64,000 nucleotides of DNA from Flavobacterium terrigena (GTDB taxonomy: Bacteria > Bacteroidota > Bacteroidia > Flavobacteriales > Flavobacteriaceae), in assembly GCF_900108955.1 (NCBI RefSeq), contig NZ_FNYA01000008.1, positions 1-64,000 on the forward strand. The letters run 5' to 3'. Under the pieces are notes generated by a model. It did no database searches, was not told the origin of the DNA, and was given only the letters and a program-made list of their open reading frames with translations. A program made the translations under genes and the position numbers. This document shows, in pieces, positions 17,550 through 26,695 of the stretch (its first letter is position 1; each line of letters starts with the position of its first letter).

Positions 17550-18782
17550 ATGGCAAAAGAAGTATTAGAATGTTCGTTTTGTGGAAGGAAAAAGCCAGAA
17601 ACTAATTTATTAATTGCAGGTATTGATTCGCATATTTGCGATAAATGTATCGAGCAGGCACATGGTATTGTAATTGAAGAGCTGAAAGGAACTATGGATT
17701 CAGACGCTTTCGGTGATTTAGTGCTACGCAAGCCTAAAGAAATAAATGCGTTTTTGAATGAGTATGTAATTGGACAAGAACAAACCAAAAAAGTACTAAG
17801 TGTAGCGGTTTATAATCACTACAAACGTTTGTCGCAAGTCGTACAAAACGATGATGTTGAAATTGAAAAAAGTAACATTTTAGTAGTTGGACAAACAGGT
17901 ACTGGGAAAACATTAGTAGCGAAAACCATTGCGAAAATGTTGAATGTACCTTTGGCTATTGTTGACGCTACTATTTTAACAGAAGCAGGTTATGTTGGAG
18001 AAGATGTGGAAAGTATTTTAACACGTTTACTTCAAGCTGCTGATTATGATGTGGCTAAAGCCGAAAGAGGAATCGTTTTTATTGACGAGATTGATAAAAT
18101 TGCTCGTAAGAGTGATAATCCGTCTATCACAAGAGATGTTTCTGGAGAAGGCGTGCAACAAGCGTTATTGAAACTATTAGAAGGTTCGGTTGTAAATGTG
18201 CCACCAAAAGGTGGAAGAAAACATCCAGACCAAAAATTTGTTGAGGTAAATACTCAAAATATATTATTTATTGCTGGTGGTGCTTTTGATGGAATTGAGC
18301 GTATCATTTCAAAAAGATTAAACCGTCAAGCAATGGGTTTCAGTGCATCTAAAGATTTAGATAAAGTAGACGAAAATAATTTATTACAATATATTATTCC
18401 TCGTGATGTAAAAGAGTTTGGTTTAATTCCTGAAATTATTGGTCGTATGCCGGTTTTGTCGCACATGGATCCGTTAGATGCGAAAACATTACGTGCAATT
18501 TTAACAGAGCCTAAAAATGCTTTAATTAAACAATACCAGAAGTTATTCGAAATGGATGGTGTAGTGTTTACAATTGAAGATGCAGCTTTAGATTTTATTG
18601 TAGAAAAAGCTTTAGAATACAAATTAGGAGCTCGTGGTTTACGTTCGTTATGTGAAGCTATTTTAACTGACGCCATGTTCGAATTACCAAGTTCTGATGA
18701 GAAAGACTTAAACGTCACTCGTGAATTTGCAGAACAAACTTTGAACAAGAATTTACTTCAAAAGTTGCAAGTCGCTTCGTAA
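17550..18782 (+). CDS. clpX: ATP-dependent Clp protease ATP-binding subunit ClpX
   Basis: 410 residues. AAA+ unfoldase that feeds substrates to ClpP. The N-terminal zinc-binding domain has Cys8, Cys11, Cys30 and Cys33. Walker A is GQTGTGKT (114-121), Walker B is [11 protein letters not shown], and the IGF-loop region for ClpP docking and the sensor arginine ARGLRS are present. Length and layout match ClpX. It ends at a strong bidirectional terminator. Confidence 0.97.
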   Translation: MAKEVLECSFCGRKKPETNLLIAGIDSHICDKCIEQAHGIVIEELKGTMDSDAFGDLVLRKPKEINAFLNEYVIGQEQTKKVLSVAVYNHYKRLSQVVQNDDVEIEKSNILVVGQTGTGKTLVAKTIAKMLNVPLAIVDATILTEAGYVGEDVESILTRLLQAADYDVAKAERGIVFIDEIDKIARKSDNPSITRDVSGEGVQQALLKLLEGSVVNVPPKGGRKHPDQKFVEVNTQNILFIAGGAFDGIERIISKRLNRQAMGFSASKDLDKVDENNLLQYIIPRDVKEFGLIPEIIGRMPVLSHMDPLDAKTLRAILTEPKNALIKQYQKLFEMDGVVFTIEDAALDFIVEKALEYKLGARGLRSLCEAILTDAMFELPSSDEKDLNVTREFAEQTLNKNLLQKLQVAS

Positions 18783-18802
18783 AGTAAAAAATATATTATA
18801 TC

Positions 18803-18838
18803 AAAAAAGGCAATCAAATTAATGATTGCCTTTTTTTA
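18803..18838. terminator. Bidirectional terminator between clpX and the leftward lipoprotein gene
   Basis: A 14-bp perfect stem including the A/T flanks (18803-18816 with 18823-18836, core GGCAATCA / TGATTGCC) has a 6-nt loop. T-runs on both strands allow use by the convergent transcripts. Confidence 0.93.
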
Positions 18839-18865
18839 TTTTTCTATAGTTGTTGTGTGTTCTTT

Positions 18866-18997
18866 TTATGCAGCTTTTTGTTTAGTTACAACTGGTTTTG
18901 CATTTACATATCTTGCTTTACAGCTCCATCCTCTACTAGAGCATGATGTTAATACTGTTCCAACTGCTACTACTGCGATAATTTTTCTAATTGACAT
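18866..18997 (-). CDS. Small lipoprotein, 43 residues
   Basis: Translating leftward from ATG at 18997 gives 43 residues. MSIRKIIAVVAVGTVLTSC forms a short signal peptide with lipobox LTSC (Cys19), followed by SSRGWSCKARYVNAKPVVTKQKAA, which is basic and has a second Cys. It starts 25 nt after the stop of the OmpA/PD40 gene and ends before the bidirectional terminator, so it is probably the last gene of that transcript. It is too short for standard ORF cut-offs. Lipobox, position and a complete frame make it credible; function is unknown. A small cell-envelope lipoprotein working with the OmpA-like neighbour is only a guess. Confidence 0.72.
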   Translation of the reverse strand: MSIRKIIAVVAVGTVLTSCSSRGWSCKARYVNAKPVVTKQKAA

Positions 18998-19022
18998 TGT
19001 GTTGTTGTTTGTGGGGTTGTTA

Positions 19023-20594
19023 TTATTTATTAATCTTAAATTCTGTTCTTCTGTTTAGTTGGTCTTCTTCTGCCGTACAAGTTGTACATTTTACTTTCAA
19101 TTCCATTTCACCCATTCCCATATATTTCAAACGGTCTTTATTGATTCCTTTCGAAACTAAATAATCAAATGTAGCTTTAGCTCTTTTTTCAGATAAGACT
19201 TTGTTGTATTCATCTGAACCTTTCGCATCTGTGTGAGCAAAAATTGAAATAGACATTTCTTTGTTTTCGTTTAATACACTAATAATTTTATTTAAAGAAA
19301 GTGTAGATTCTTGCTTAACTGTAGCTTTATTAAAATCGAAATAAATGTTTTCAATCTTAATTTCTGTATCTGTAACAACTGGTTTAGCTTGTTTTAATTC
19401 GATAGCCGTATCGTTATAAAAATCTCCAGAAGTCAATTGTTTTGTAAATGGTTCATAACCATCTTTTTCTACTGTTACATTATAAATAGTTAATGGATTG
19501 TAAATGATAGAAATATTTCCTTTTTCATCTGTTTTTCCATCTGCTAATATTCTTCCAAATTCATTTTTAACAACAATCTTTGCATTTGGTAAAGCAATAC
19601 CAGTCGTTTTTTCTTTAATAGCTAATTTAGAAACAGTATTTGGGGCCATTTTTAAATTATATCTATAAATGTCGTAGTTTCCGTCTGTAGCCGTTTTGTC
19701 TGAAGAAACATAACCTTTGTTGTCGTTTACCATAACAAAAGCTAAATCGTCTTTTCTTGAGTTTAATGTTCCACCTAAATTAAATGCTGTATGATAACCA
19801 TCTGAAGTAATTGAAGATCTGAAAACATCAAATCCACCCATATTTGTATGTCCTTTTGAAGAGAAAAACAAATAGTTGTTATCATTTGAAATGAAAGGGA
19901 ATTTTTCGTCTTCTTTTGTGTTGATTTTAGAACCTAAATTCATTGGAGCACCTAAAGTTCCGTTTTCTAAAATAGCCACTTCATATAAGTCATATCCGCC
20001 TGCACCACCTGGGATGTTTGAAGAGAAATATAATTTTTTACCATCGTTAGAAACAAATGGAGTCTCAACAGAATATTGGTCATCCATTAATTTTAATTCG
20101 GTAATATTTGTCCAATATTTATCAGATTTAATATCTAAATCAGCGGTATATAATTTATAAACGTTTGGATTTTCTTTTGAGTTTTGTGTAAAGAAAACTT
20201 TATTTTCATCTGGAGTGAAAGTAATTGTACCTTCATTGTTTTTTGAATCAATTGCAGAAGCAAATAAAAGAGGGAAAGTTAAATTTCCTGTGCTATCTAC
20301 ATTTACACAATATAAATTGTTGTTTGGAGTTTTAGTGTCTTCGTTAATTGTAGTTTCATAATGTCTTCTTTTTTTGTTAGACAAAATGATGAACTTGTTT
20401 TTAAAGAATGTAGCTCCAATTTCAGATAATTCAGAGTTTACACTAACTTCATTTAAGATGAAACGCAATCCTTTAGCATTTTTATTAATAATGTCATTAA
20501 TAGAATCTAATTTGGCGTTTCTTACAGGTTCTTGAGCTGTTACGGTATTAAATAATAAAGAAATTAATGTAAATAGTAAAAATTTAGTTTTCAT
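19023..20594 (-). CDS. OmpA-family protein with PD40 propeller and regulatory-like domain
   Basis: 523 residues: signal peptide (cut near TVTAQ, residue ~21); a WD40-like PD40 propeller (~120-310) with repeated FTPDENKVFFT, VSNDGKKLYFSSN and ISNDNNYLFFSSK blades; a carboxypeptidase-regulatory-like beta-sandwich (~325-400); and a C-terminal OmpA peptidoglycan-binding domain (IYFDFNKATVKQES...FAHTDAKGSDEYNKVLSEKRA). This order resembles PorE-type T9SS/envelope proteins, but the N-terminal TPR part of PorE is missing. The C-terminal segment carries a CTTC pair. It likely tethers an outer-membrane or T9SS assembly to peptidoglycan. Family assignment is strong, role is inferred. Confidence 0.88.
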   Translation of the reverse strand: MKTKFLLFTLISLLFNTVTAQEPVRNAKLDSINDIINKNAKGLRFILNEVSVNSELSEIGATFFKNKFIILSNKKRRHYETTINEDTKTPNNNLYCVNVDSTGNLTFPLLFASAIDSKNNEGTITFTPDENKVFFTQNSKENPNVYKLYTADLDIKSDKYWTNITELKLMDDQYSVETPFVSNDGKKLYFSSNIPGGAGGYDLYEVAILENGTLGAPMNLGSKINTKEDEKFPFISNDNNYLFFSSKGHTNMGGFDVFRSSITSDGYHTAFNLGGTLNSRKDDLAFVMVNDNKGYVSSDKTATDGNYDIYRYNLKMAPNTVSKLAIKEKTTGIALPNAKIVVKNEFGRILADGKTDEKGNISIIYNPLTIYNVTVEKDGYEPFTKQLTSGDFYNDTAIELKQAKPVVTDTEIKIENIYFDFNKATVKQESTLSLNKIISVLNENKEMSISIFAHTDAKGSDEYNKVLSEKRAKATFDYLVSKGINKDRLKYMGMGEMELKVKCTTCTAEEDQLNRRTEFKINK

Positions 20595-20626
20595 GTTTAG
20601 TTAGGGGTTATTATTTTATGGGTATG

Positions 20627-20634
20627 CAAAAATA
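20627..20634 (-). promoter_or_regulatory. -7-like box upstream of the OmpA/PD40 gene
   Basis: Read leftward TATTTTTG, an exact TAnnTTTG match, 33 nt before the start. No -33 element at suitable distance was found. The remaining part of the 190-nt gap to the GH3 gene contains only a weak TAGCC/GGCTA hairpin and no gene. Confidence 0.4.
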
Positions 20635-20784
20635 TACATTTTTGTTATATAAATGCTTTATTTTCTGAATTTTGTGCAAATATGTAGCCTTAAAAGGGGC
20701 TAAAAAATTAAAATCGACAATAAACCACTTTATTCGATAAACTGCACAGATATTAATTTTACGTTAAGGAATAAGGGTTTGTTT

Positions 20785-22293
20785 CTATGATTGAAGTAAT
20801 TCTTCTAGGTAGTTTCTTGAATTTGAAAGTCTTGGAATTTTGTGTTGACCACCCAATTTATCATTTTTTTTCAGCCAATTATAAAATAAATTTTCTTTTG
20901 CAACATGTAAAACAAGTCTGTTTAAGGTCATGCTGTTAAATCGTTTGGCTTCGTAATCTGAATTTACTTGTTGTAGATTTTTATCTAACAATTCTGTAAA
21001 ATTTTCAATGCTTGCAGGGTGTTTTTTAAATTCAATTATCCATTCGTGAGCACCTTTTTCTTTGCCTTCCATGAAAATCGGAGCCACAGTATAATCTAAT
21101 ATTTCACAACTTAAAGCTTCACAAGTTTTAGCTAAAGCCATATCGGTATTTTCAACCATTAATTCTTCACCAAAAACATTAATATGATGTTTGGTTCTTC
21201 CCGTAACTTTTATTCTGAAAGGATTTATTGACGTAAAACGAATCGTATCGCCAATTAAATAACGCCATAAACCTGAATTAGTAGTAATTACCAAAGCATA
21301 ATTTTTGCCAATTTCAACTTCACCTAACGGAATCACTTTTTGATTCTCTTTTCCGAAAGTATCCATTGGAATAAATTCGTAAAAAATACCATAATCTAAC
21401 ATTAAAAGTAATTCGTTAGAATCATTTTGGTCTTGCAGTGCGAAAAAGCCTTCCGAAGCATTGTAAATTTCGTAATACTTGAAATCGTTTTTCGGAAATA
21501 AATTTTTATACTGTTCTCTATAAGGATCAAAACTTACGCCACCATGAAAATAGACTTCCAAATTGGGCCAAATTTCTAAAATATTGGTCTTTTTATTTTC
21601 TTCTAAAGCTTTGTTTAACAACACCATCATCCAACTTGGAACTCCTGCTAAACTCGTTACGTTTTCTAAACTACTTTCTTTAATTATGGCTGGTAGCTTG
21701 GTCTCCCAATCGCTCATTAAAGAAGTTTTATTGCTTGGTGTAGAACTAAATTCAGCCCACATTGGCATATTGTCAATTAAAATCGCCGATAAATCTCCAA
21801 AAAAAGTATTGTTGTTTTCGTACAATTCTTTGCTGCCGCCTAATCGTAAACTTTTACCAGTAAATAATTGTGAGTCTTCATTATTGTTTAAATACAAACA
21901 CAACAAATCTTTGCTGGCTTTGTAATGATTGTTATCTAAAGCTTCAGAACTTACCGGAATAAATTTACTTTTAGCATTGGTAGTTCCGCTTGATTTTGCA
22001 AAATATTTAATGTTAGAATTCCAAAAAATATTTTGTGCGCCTTGACGTGTTTGTTCAATATAAGGTTCTAATTCTTCATAAGTGGAAACCGGAATTCTTT
22101 CATTAAAAGTTTCGTAATTTTTAATGCTGTTGTACTCGTATTTTTTTCCTAAAACGGTATTTTCTGCAGATCGTAATAAGCCAAATAATATTTCTTCTTG
22201 GACTTCAATAGGATATTTAACAAACAATTCAATTTGATGAATACGTTTTTTTAAAATCCAAGAGGCAATAGAATTTATTAAGGTTATTGGCAT
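20785..22293 (-). CDS. GH3 auxin-responsive-promoter family protein (acyl-adenylate/transferase-like)
   Basis: 502 residues. The bacterial GH3 family is related to plant GH3 acyl-acid amido synthetases of the ANL superfamily. Visible motifs are the ATP-binding YFAKSSGTTNAKSKFIPVS (around residue 90-108), YNASEGFFALQD, and WRYLIGDTIRFTS followed by FRIKVTGRTKHHINVFGEELM, matching the conserved GH3 blocks. Length fits. The natural substrates of Bacteroidetes members are unknown, and nothing nearby suggests auxin metabolism. It is divergently transcribed from the DUF2797 gene with a good promoter at 22322-22351. Confidence 0.88.
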   Translation of the reverse strand: MPITLINSIASWILKKRIHQIELFVKYPIEVQEEILFGLLRSAENTVLGKKYEYNSIKNYETFNERIPVSTYEELEPYIEQTRQGAQNIFWNSNIKYFAKSSGTTNAKSKFIPVSSEALDNNHYKASKDLLCLYLNNNEDSQLFTGKSLRLGGSKELYENNNTFFGDLSAILIDNMPMWAEFSSTPSNKTSLMSDWETKLPAIIKESSLENVTSLAGVPSWMMVLLNKALEENKKTNILEIWPNLEVYFHGGVSFDPYREQYKNLFPKNDFKYYEIYNASEGFFALQDQNDSNELLLMLDYGIFYEFIPMDTFGKENQKVIPLGEVEIGKNYALVITTNSGLWRYLIGDTIRFTSINPFRIKVTGRTKHHINVFGEELMVENTDMALAKTCEALSCEILDYTVAPIFMEGKEKGAHEWIIEFKKHPASIENFTELLDKNLQQVNSDYEAKRFNSMTLNRLVLHVAKENLFYNWLKKNDKLGGQHKIPRLSNSRNYLEELLQS

Positions 22294-22321
22294 TTGAGTA
22301 TCTGTATTTTTATAACTTTAC

Positions 22322-22351
22322 CAAAAATAATAATTTTTATATCAATTACAA
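22322..22351 (-). promoter_or_regulatory. Promoter of the GH3-family gene
   Basis: Read leftward: TTG (22349-22351), a 19-nt spacer, then TATTTTTG (22322-22329), 28 nt before the GH3 ATG. It overlaps the leader of the divergent DUF2797 gene. Confidence 0.65.
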
Positions 22352-22356
22352 TTTTT

Positions 22357-23151
22357 ATGACAACATTTGAAGGAACGTTAACGAAAATGGAAACCGAAAT
22401 GGGTTCTCCAATTCAGTATTATTTAATTTTTGATTCGAATTTTATTAATGTTAATCAGCTAATTAATAAAGATATAGAAATTACGCACAAAGGTTATCAA
22501 TGTTTAAATTGTAAGAAAGCAAAGAAAATTTGGCGTCAAGGTTTTTGTTACGATTGTTTCTCAACTATTCCAGCTGCAGCCGAATGGATTATGAATCCAG
22601 AATTAAGTAAAGCGCATTTAGATATTGAAGATAGAGATTTAGAGTACGAAAAACGCGTGCAATTGCAACCACATACCGTTTATTTAGCTTTATCAGGCGG
22701 ATTAAAAATTGGGGTTACAAGAAATACGCAAGTTCCTACACGTTGGATTGATCAAGGTGCCGTACAAGCGTTGCCAGTTATAGAAACTCCAAATAGATAT
22801 TTAGCTGGAGTTGCCGAAGTTGCTCTAAAAAACCATTTTTCAGATAAAACTAATTGGCAAAAAATGCTTAAAAATGAACCGCATGTTGTGAATTTATCTG
22901 AAGAAAAAAATAATTTAAAACAATGGTTGCCGGAAGAAATTAAACCTTATTTCTTGGAGAAAGACACGTTATATGATTTTGATTTTCCAGTGAATAAATA
23001 TCCGTTAAAAGTGTCGAGTTTAAATTTGGAAAAAACACCAAATTTTACAGGAAAAGTAGTTGGAATTAAAGGACAATATTTAATTTTCGAAGATGGAACT
23101 GTTTTTAATGTGAGAACCTATGAAGGTTATGTGGTGACTTTGAAGTTTTAA
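22357..23151 (+). CDS. DUF2797 domain-containing protein
   Basis: 264 residues from ATG at 22357; the longer frame from 22294 would add a hydrophobic stretch that overlaps the divergent promoter. A putative zinc site CLNCKKAKKIWRQGFCYDC (C-x2-C...C-x2-C) lies near residues 48-66. It is followed by the family core with HTVYLALSGGLKIGVTRNTQVPTRWIDQGA, reminiscent of a GIY-YIG-like strand arrangement. DUF2797 is widespread in bacteria and uncharacterised. It stands alone between a divergent promoter and a bidirectional terminator. Confidence 0.85.
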   Translation: MTTFEGTLTKMETEMGSPIQYYLIFDSNFINVNQLINKDIEITHKGYQCLNCKKAKKIWRQGFCYDCFSTIPAAAEWIMNPELSKAHLDIEDRDLEYEKRVQLQPHTVYLALSGGLKIGVTRNTQVPTRWIDQGAVQALPVIETPNRYLAGVAEVALKNHFSDKTNWQKMLKNEPHVVNLSEEKNNLKQWLPEEIKPYFLEKDTLYDFDFPVNKYPLKVSSLNLEKTPNFTGKVVGIKGQYLIFEDGTVFNVRTYEGYVVTLKF

Positions 23152-23152
23152 G

Positions 23153-23204
23153 AAAAAAAAATGCCACGAATTATAGATTTCTATAATTCGTGGCATTTTT
23201 TTTT
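23153..23204. terminator. Strong bidirectional terminator between DUF2797 and DUF3078 genes
   Basis: A 17-bp perfect stem (23161-23177 with 23180-23196, arm ATGCCACGAATTATAGA) is extended by A8 on the left and T8 on the right, giving a nearly continuous 25-bp helix with U-tracts in both directions. Confidence 0.93.
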
Positions 23205-23205
23205 C

Positions 23206-24150
23206 TTAAAAACAATATTCTAATCCAACACCAACAATTTGTTTAAATTGTACTCTCGGACCTTCTGTAATTTGAACACCATCAACTTCTCTTTTGTTTT
23301 TGATGTCATTATCATATAATAAATGTGTACCTAAACTTGCTTTTACATATTTGTTAACGGTCATTTCTATTCCCATTTGCCAATCCACATCAATATTTCC
23401 GAAATCTTTTAAATAATCGGTATATAAAGTAGCTCTAGTATCTAAATTAATGTTAGTCATAATTTTTGTTTTCCATTGACTGGTTACTAAAGCTCCTAAT
23501 TCTGTTCTGTGACGTTTTCCGTTTTTAATAACAATTGTTCCGGTTTCGTCATAAACTGCTTTTTCAACTCCAAAAGCACCACTATTAGATAATTCACTGT
23601 CTAAAACTAAAGTTGTTTTTTGAGTTAATGGTGATAAATATAAATTAAAACCTAAATCCTTTCTCGAGTATTCTGCTCCAACTCCTAAGAAAATATAAGC
23701 AGGTGCAAAAGGTTTCGAAATCGCTTTGTCTACATTTGGATAACTATAACCATTCGCAAATTGGGTTAAAAAACTAAATTTTCCACCATAATACCAATTG
23801 CTGACCGTATCTCTACGATAACCTAAAGTTGAGTTTAAGTTAATTTGGTCGTCCGTTTTTCTTAAATCTGTACTTTCTTGTTTGTTAATCCCATAACGAA
23901 TGATCAATTCATTATCCCATTTTTTATTATCATTTAGATAATTTCTTATAAACTGTCCTTTAGCTAAACCAGAAATAGAATTATTTCCACCAGCAGACCA
24001 GTTTACGAAAGTAATTTGTGTGAAATCGATGCCGACTTTATTTATTTTTTTCCAGTGGGAAATGGTATCTGGTTTTTCGGTTCTGATGATTTGAGAAAAA
24101 GATGCAGTTGAAAAAACTAATAGGGTGAAAAATAAAATTCTTTTAATCAT
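23206..24150 (-). CDS. DUF3078 domain-containing protein (envelope)
   Basis: 314 residues with signal peptide (MIKRILFFTLLVFSTASFSQ, cut after ASFSQ). The mature part begins WKKINKVGIDFTQITFVNWSAGGNNSISGLAKG, the typical DUF3078 opening, and continues with alternating aromatic strands suggesting an outer-membrane barrel that ends GVGLEYCF. The ATG at 24150 overlaps the dxs stop by 8 nt (ATGATTAA), which implies translational coupling. The alternative start at 24162 adds four residues before the signal peptide. Function unknown; the link to dxs is positional only. Confidence 0.85.
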   Translation of the reverse strand: MIKRILFFTLLVFSTASFSQIIRTEKPDTISHWKKINKVGIDFTQITFVNWSAGGNNSISGLAKGQFIRNYLNDNKKWDNELIIRYGINKQESTDLRKTDDQINLNSTLGYRRDTVSNWYYGGKFSFLTQFANGYSYPNVDKAISKPFAPAYIFLGVGAEYSRKDLGFNLYLSPLTQKTTLVLDSELSNSGAFGVEKAVYDETGTIVIKNGKRHRTELGALVTSQWKTKIMTNINLDTRATLYTDYLKDFGNIDVDWQMGIEMTVNKYVKASLGTHLLYDNDIKNKREVDGVQITEGPRVQFKQIVGVGLEYCF

Positions 24151-25918
24151 GATTAATATCAATAAATAATTGTGTTAAACTTAGTTGGTCTAAATGTGTT
24201 AATTCAAATAGTTGTTTTACGGTGCCATGTTCAATAAATTTATCTAATACACCGCGATTTATAATCTTATTTTTATAATTATTTTGTGTGGCAAAAGTAT
24301 TAATTATACTTCCTAATCCACCATTTATTGTTCCTTCTTCAATAGTTACAATTGTAGAATGATTAGCAAAAATAGTTGCTAATTTTTCAATATCCAAAGG
24401 TTTAATCCAACCCACATGAAAATGAGAATAATTTTCTGATTTCCCTGTGTTTGTAATCGCCTTTGATACATTGTTTCCAATGGTTCCTGTTGATAAAATA
24501 GCAATTTTGTTTCCTTCTTGCAAAGTTTGAATTTTTCCTATTTGAATTTCCTCAAAAGGCTGTCTCCAATCTACAATTTCCCCTTTTCCTCTTGGATATC
24601 GAATCGCGATTGGATGGTTTAATCCTAACGAAGAAGTATATAAAATATTGCGTAAGTCGATTTCATTCAATGGTGCGTAAATCATCATATTCGGAATGCA
24701 ATTCATGTATGCAATATCAAATAATCCGTGATGAGTTGCACCATCTTCACCCACAAAACCAGCTCTGTCCAAACAAAAAATAACAGGCAAATTTTGTATC
24801 GCTACATCATGAATGACTTGATCATATGCGCGTTGTAAAAAAGTTGAATAAATATTGCAAAAAACAGTTAAGCCTTGCGTTGCCATTCCGGCTGCTAAAG
24901 TTACCGCATGTTGTTCGGCAATTCCAACGTCAAAAGCTCTTTCTGGAAAAGCTTCCATCATGTATTTTAATGAACTTCCAGAAGGCATAGCTGGTGTGAT
25001 GCCCACAATTCTCTTATTTTCTGAAGCCAATTCTACCAAAGTATGTCCGAAAACATCTTGGAATTTTGGCGCTAGATTTTCATTTTCAGGTTTTAAAATC
25101 TTTCCAGTTAACTTATCAAACTTTCCTGGAGCGTGAAATTGCAACTGATTTTCTTCAGCATACGACAAACCTTTTCCTTTTGTGGTAATGATGTGTAAAA
25201 ATTTCGGACCTTTTATGTTTCGTAAGCGCTTTAATTCTGAAAGTAGTTTGGGTAAATCGTGGCCGTCAATTGGACCAGAATAATCAAAATTCAACGATTT
25301 TATAATGTTGTTTGCTTTCGGATTTTTTCCTTCTTTTACAGCTGTTAAATAATCTTTCAAGGCACCAACGCTTGGGTCAATTCCCATCGCGTTATCATTT
25401 AAAATGACTAATAAATTCGCATCGGTAACTCCAGCATGATTTAAACCTTCAAACGCCATTCCACTCGCAATTGAAGCATCGCCAATAACTGCAATATGTT
25501 GTTTTTCTAAATCACCATTAATTTTCGAAGCAATCGCCATTCCTAAAGCAGCAGAAATAGAAGTAGAAGAATGTCCAACGCCAAAAGTATCATACACACT
25601 TTCAGAACGTTTTGGAAATCCAGAAATGCCATCAATTTCTCTGTATTTATGAAAAATGTCTTTTCTTTCTGTTAGGATTTTATGTCCGTAGGCTTGATGA
25701 CCGACATCCCAAACCAATAAATCATTTGGAGTATCGAAAACATAATGCAAAGCGACAGTTAATTCTATCACGCCTAAACTCGCACCCAAATGTCCTTCTT
25801 TCTGAGAAACTATATCTATGATAAATTCTCTAAGTTCATTGGCTACTTGCGGTAACTGATTTTCAGAAAGTTTTCTTAAATCGGTTGGCGTGGTAATATG
25901 TGAAAGTAAATTTTCCAT
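24143..25918 (-). CDS. dxs: 1-deoxy-D-xylulose-5-phosphate synthase
   Basis: 591 residues. Thiamine-diphosphate enzyme joining pyruvate and glyceraldehyde 3-phosphate to DXP. It has the transketolase N-terminal His loop DVGHQAYGHKILTERK, the ThDP/metal motif GDASIASGMAFEGLNHAG...LNDNAMGID, and the pyrimidine domain RAFDVGIAEQHAVTLAAGMA. The C-terminal domain ends with GLGS and the family FIEHGTVKQL segment. It is slightly shorter than the E. coli enzyme (~620) but complete. Because mevalonate genes are present at 47171-49230, its DXP more likely feeds vitamin B6 (pdxJ, 10277) and thiamine; that is inference. Confidence 0.96.
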   Translation of the reverse strand: MENLLSHITTPTDLRKLSENQLPQVANELREFIIDIVSQKEGHLGASLGVIELTVALHYVFDTPNDLLVWDVGHQAYGHKILTERKDIFHKYREIDGISGFPKRSESVYDTFGVGHSSTSISAALGMAIASKINGDLEKQHIAVIGDASIASGMAFEGLNHAGVTDANLLVILNDNAMGIDPSVGALKDYLTAVKEGKNPKANNIIKSLNFDYSGPIDGHDLPKLLSELKRLRNIKGPKFLHIITTKGKGLSYAEENQLQFHAPGKFDKLTGKILKPENENLAPKFQDVFGHTLVELASENKRIVGITPAMPSGSSLKYMMEAFPERAFDVGIAEQHAVTLAAGMATQGLTVFCNIYSTFLQRAYDQVIHDVAIQNLPVIFCLDRAGFVGEDGATHHGLFDIAYMNCIPNMMIYAPLNEIDLRNILYTSSLGLNHPIAIRYPRGKGEIVDWRQPFEEIQIGKIQTLQEGNKIAILSTGTIGNNVSKAITNTGKSENYSHFHVGWIKPLDIEKLATIFANHSTIVTIEEGTINGGLGSIINTFATQNNYKNKIINRGVLDKFIEHGTVKQLFELTHLDQLSLTQLFIDINHD

Positions 25919-26039
25919 TTGTGCAGCAAAAATACGAATTCAGAGTGAATAGTAATTAGTGAATAGTTAAAAGTTTCATTTTCAATTATTCTATCTTTAA
26001 CTAAATTAAAAACATTATTGTATTTTTGTTTGAAAGCTT

Positions 26040-26127
26040 TAATTGCGTTAGCGATTGCAGTGAAAATCCCCAAACTTTTTTGTTTGGGATTGTAACGTAA
26101 AGTGCGACCCTTGTGGTAACGCCCAAA
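26040..26127. repeat. Flavobacterial-type intergenic palindromic element
   Basis: The element has inverted ends GCGTTA (26045-26050) and TAACGC (26117-26122) and a central 9-bp stem with one bulged C (26066-26075 / 26082-26090, ATCCC-AAAC with GTTTGGGAT). Read leftward it contains GGGCGTTACCACAAGGGTCG and ends GGATTTTCACTGCAATCGC. From memory, GGGCGTTxCC...GGATTTxCACTGCxATCxCTAACGC around a variable hairpin recurs across Flavobacterium intergenic DNA. Terminal inversion plus variable core suggests a non-autonomous palindromic repeat. Structure is seen; family identity is recalled. The rest of the 219-nt dxs-tadA gap has no gene. Confidence 0.6.
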
Positions 26128-26137
26128 AAAATAAAAT

Positions 26138-26578
26138 TTGGAAAATATTTTTACCGACGAATATTTTATGAAAAAAGCACTTCAGGAAGCTGAAATTGCT
26201 TTTGAAAAAGACGAAATTCCTGTAGGAGCTGTTATTGTTGCAAATAATACAGTTATTGCAAGAGCGCATAATTTAACGGAGTTATTACACGATGTTACCG
26301 CTCATGCTGAAATGCAAGCCATAACTAGTGCTGCTAATTTTTTAGGCGGAAAATATTTAAAAGGTTGCACACTGTATGTTACTGTGGAACCTTGTCAAAT
26401 GTGTGCAGGAGCTTTATATTGGAGTCAGATTTCTAAAATTGTATATGGTGCGACAGACGAAAAACGCGGATATTTAGCAATGGGAACACAAATTCATCCC
26501 AAAACAGAAGTGGTTTCAGGAGTTTTAGCAGAAGAATGTGGTGCATTGATGATAAGTTTTTTTCGGAAAAAACGGTAG
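26138..26578 (+). CDS. tadA: tRNA adenosine(34) deaminase
   Basis: 146 residues. Zinc deaminase that converts wobble adenosine-34 of tRNA-Arg(ACG) to inosine. The zinc ligands and catalytic glutamate are His56 and Glu58 (HAE) and Cys86/Cys89 in VEPCQMCAGA. The N-terminus MKKALQEAEIAFEKDEIPVGAVIV and the RGYLAMG segment are typical. Length is normal. A nucleobase deaminase of the same superfamily cannot be fully excluded, but the motif context favours TadA. Confidence 0.92.
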   Translation: MENIFTDEYFMKKALQEAEIAFEKDEIPVGAVIVANNTVIARAHNLTELLHDVTAHAEMQAITSAANFLGGKYLKGCTLYVTVEPCQMCAGALYWSQISKIVYGATDEKRGYLAMGTQIHPKTEVVSGVLAEECGALMISFFRKKR

Positions 26579-26695
26579 AGTTATTGTGCTGAGATTACTT
26601 CGTCTGTTCGCTTTTTTAGGCTCGGGTCACAGAATTGTTTTGTTAAAACTTGGCATATTAATTGATAATGATATTATGCGAAATCAAATAAAAAA

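Noticed and set aside
18822..19058. Rightward 78-residue frame after clpX
   Set aside because: It begins inside the loop/stem of the clpX terminator and lies antisense to the 43-residue lipoprotein gene, which has a lipobox and fits the leftward operon. No family features.
25876..26073. Leftward 65-residue frame (MGIFTAIANAIKAFKQ...)
   Set aside because: It overlaps the dxs start and the palindromic intergenic element. The apparent helix is a translation of the element's AT-rich arm; no support as a gene.
26048..26269. Leftward 73-residue frame
   Set aside because: Antisense to the start of tadA and inside the palindromic element; composition is unlike neighbouring proteins.
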